A DNA stretch of 5,879 bases from Leptolyngbyaceae cyanobacterium CSSed165cm_216 (GTDB lineage Bacteria; Cyanobacteriota; Cyanobacteriia; Phormidesmidales; Phormidesmidaceae): positions 1-5,879 of the forward strand of contig SLIY01000058.1 of the NCBI GenBank assembly GCA_007135385.1, read 5' to 3'. The notes beneath the pieces are model-generated. The model did no database searches. It saw only the letters and a list, made by a program, of their open reading frames with translations, and was not told where the DNA came from. The translations under genes and the position numbers were made by a program. Shown here in pieces: positions 5,038 through 5,879 of the stretch (position 1 is the stretch's first letter; the number at the start of each line of letters is the position of its first letter).

Positions 5038-5879
5038 ATGACTAATCAGCGCGATCGCCGATCAAAGTATGCTCGCATTTTGCAGGGGGCACTACCAGCC
5101 GACCAGCTAGAGCATGGGGACGAGCCCCTGTGTAACCCTTCCAAAAATCCTACCTTTGAGTCGATTATCAAGAGCCGCTTGCAGCGCCGCCAGGTGCTCA
5201 AAGGTAGCCTGGCCCTGGCTGTGACCTCCATGTTCACGGGCCCCGCCATCAGCGCCCTGCGGCCTCAATCGGCGGCAGCGGCCACCCCCATGCTGGGGTT
5301 CACTCCCATCCCCGTCAGTGAGGCCGATACCATTGAGGTGCCCGCCGGTTATACCGCCCGTACCCTCACCCCCTGGGGCGAACCGATTAGCGGTCGTATG
5401 CCCGCCTACAGCCTAGATAACAGCGGCGCTGATCAAGGGGTGCAGGTGGGTATGCACCACGATGGCATGCACTTCTACCCGATCGAAGGTCGAGATCCCT
5501 ACGAAGGTAGCTCCCGTGATGGCCTGTTAGTCATGAACCACGAGTACATTGAACCTCGCTACATGCACCGGGCGGCCATCGGTCAGGCCCTGGATGCAGG
5601 CAATGTCCCCCTACAGGCAGACGGTAGCCGCGACAGTGATCAGGTGCTGAAAGAACTCAATGCCCACGGCGTCTCTGTGGTGCGGATTCGTCAGCAAAAC
5701 GATGGTACCTGGGAAGTACAGCGGGATGGCCGCAACCGCCGCATCACCGGCCTTACCCCCATGGAGATTAGCGGTCCGGTGCGGGGCAGCGACCTGGTGA
5801 AAACCAAATACAGCCCCAATGGCACTGGCACTCGCGGCACCCTGAATAACTGTGCCCACGGCGTTACCCCCTGGAACAC
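5038..5879 (+). CDS. phoX: PhoX-family alkaline phosphatase, Tat-exported (5' part, cut by window end)
   Basis: PhoX (DUF839) enzymes are monomeric calcium- and iron-dependent alkaline phosphatases of the periplasm or exterior that release phosphate from organic phosphoesters. The frame stays open from the ATG to the window edge, giving 280 residues of a protein that usually has about 600-700. A long n-region is followed by a twin-arginine signal, RRQVLKG (50-56), a hydrophobic stretch to about 67 and an alanine-rich likely cleavage zone around 79-83. The family core follows: GMHHDGMHFYP (138-148), GLLVMNHEYIEPRYM (162-176), AHGVSVVRI (209-217), GRNRRITGLTPMEISGP (231-247) and GTLNNCAHGVTPWN (267-280). 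E169 and C272 fall where I recall metal-coordinating Glu and Cys in Pseudomonas PhoX. A HIP1 octamer lies at codons 5-7. The Pho-box-like array upstream suggests induction by phosphate starvation. The active-site remainder lies beyond the window, so completeness cannot be judged. Confidence 0.92.
   Translation, partial: MTNQRDRRSKYARILQGALPADQLEHGDEPLCNPSKNPTFESIIKSRLQRRQVLKGSLALAVTSMFTGPAISALRPQSAAAATPMLGFTPIPVSEADTIEVPAGYTARTLTPWGEPISGRMPAYSLDNSGADQGVQVGMHHDGMHFYPIEGRDPYEGSSRDGLLVMNHEYIEPRYMHRAAIGQALDAGNVPLQADGSRDSDQVLKELNAHGVSVVRIRQQNDGTWEVQRDGRNRRITGLTPMEISGPVRGSDLVKTKYSPNGTGTRGTLNNCAHGVTPWN

Overview
The window is a 5.9-kb piece of a cyanobacterial chromosome. The evidence is a phycobilin lyase gene (cpcT), which is confined to organisms with phycobilisomes, plus three full copies of the HIP1 core octamer GCGATCGC (1261-1268, 2726-2733, 5051-5058) and several partial copies. 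The GC-rich, moderately diverged proteins would fit a filamentous Leptolyngbya/Nodosilinea-like lineage, but genus cannot be settled from the sequence.

Layout, all on the + strand. 1-259: non-coding leader holding a 24-bp-spaced imperfect direct repeat and competing inverted repeats. 260-850: cpcT, the lyase for the second bilin of phycocyanin beta. 932-3529: leuS, a complete leucyl-tRNA synthetase with an intact editing domain. 3659-4069 and 4066-4494: a DoxX-like four-helix membrane protein and a short MgtC/SapB-family membrane protein, joined by an ATGA stop/start overlap. 4495-5037: a 543-bp gene-free stretch. 5038 to the window edge: the first 280 residues of a Tat-exported PhoX-family phosphatase, cut off by the end of the sequence.

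The most notable signal is in the gap before phoX. From 4857 to 4930 there are seven consecutive 11-bp units, most of them resembling the cyanobacterial Pho-box unit (PyTTAAPyPyW, where W is T or A, with 3-bp spacers). The outer units on both sides match well and the two weak units keep the phase. This fits SphR/PhoB-type phosphate-starvation control of phoX, and it is longer than the usual three-unit box. Between this array and the phoX start lies a cluster of overlapping, mutually exclusive inverted repeats (4949-5015).

The genes are mostly separate housekeeping or physiology units: light-harvesting assembly, translation, a membrane pair of unknown role, and phosphate scavenging. Only the DoxX-MgtC pair is clearly one transcriptional and translational unit. 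cpcT and leuS (81 bp apart) could be co-transcribed but need not be. No RNA gene, CRISPR array, complete mobile element or replication origin was found.
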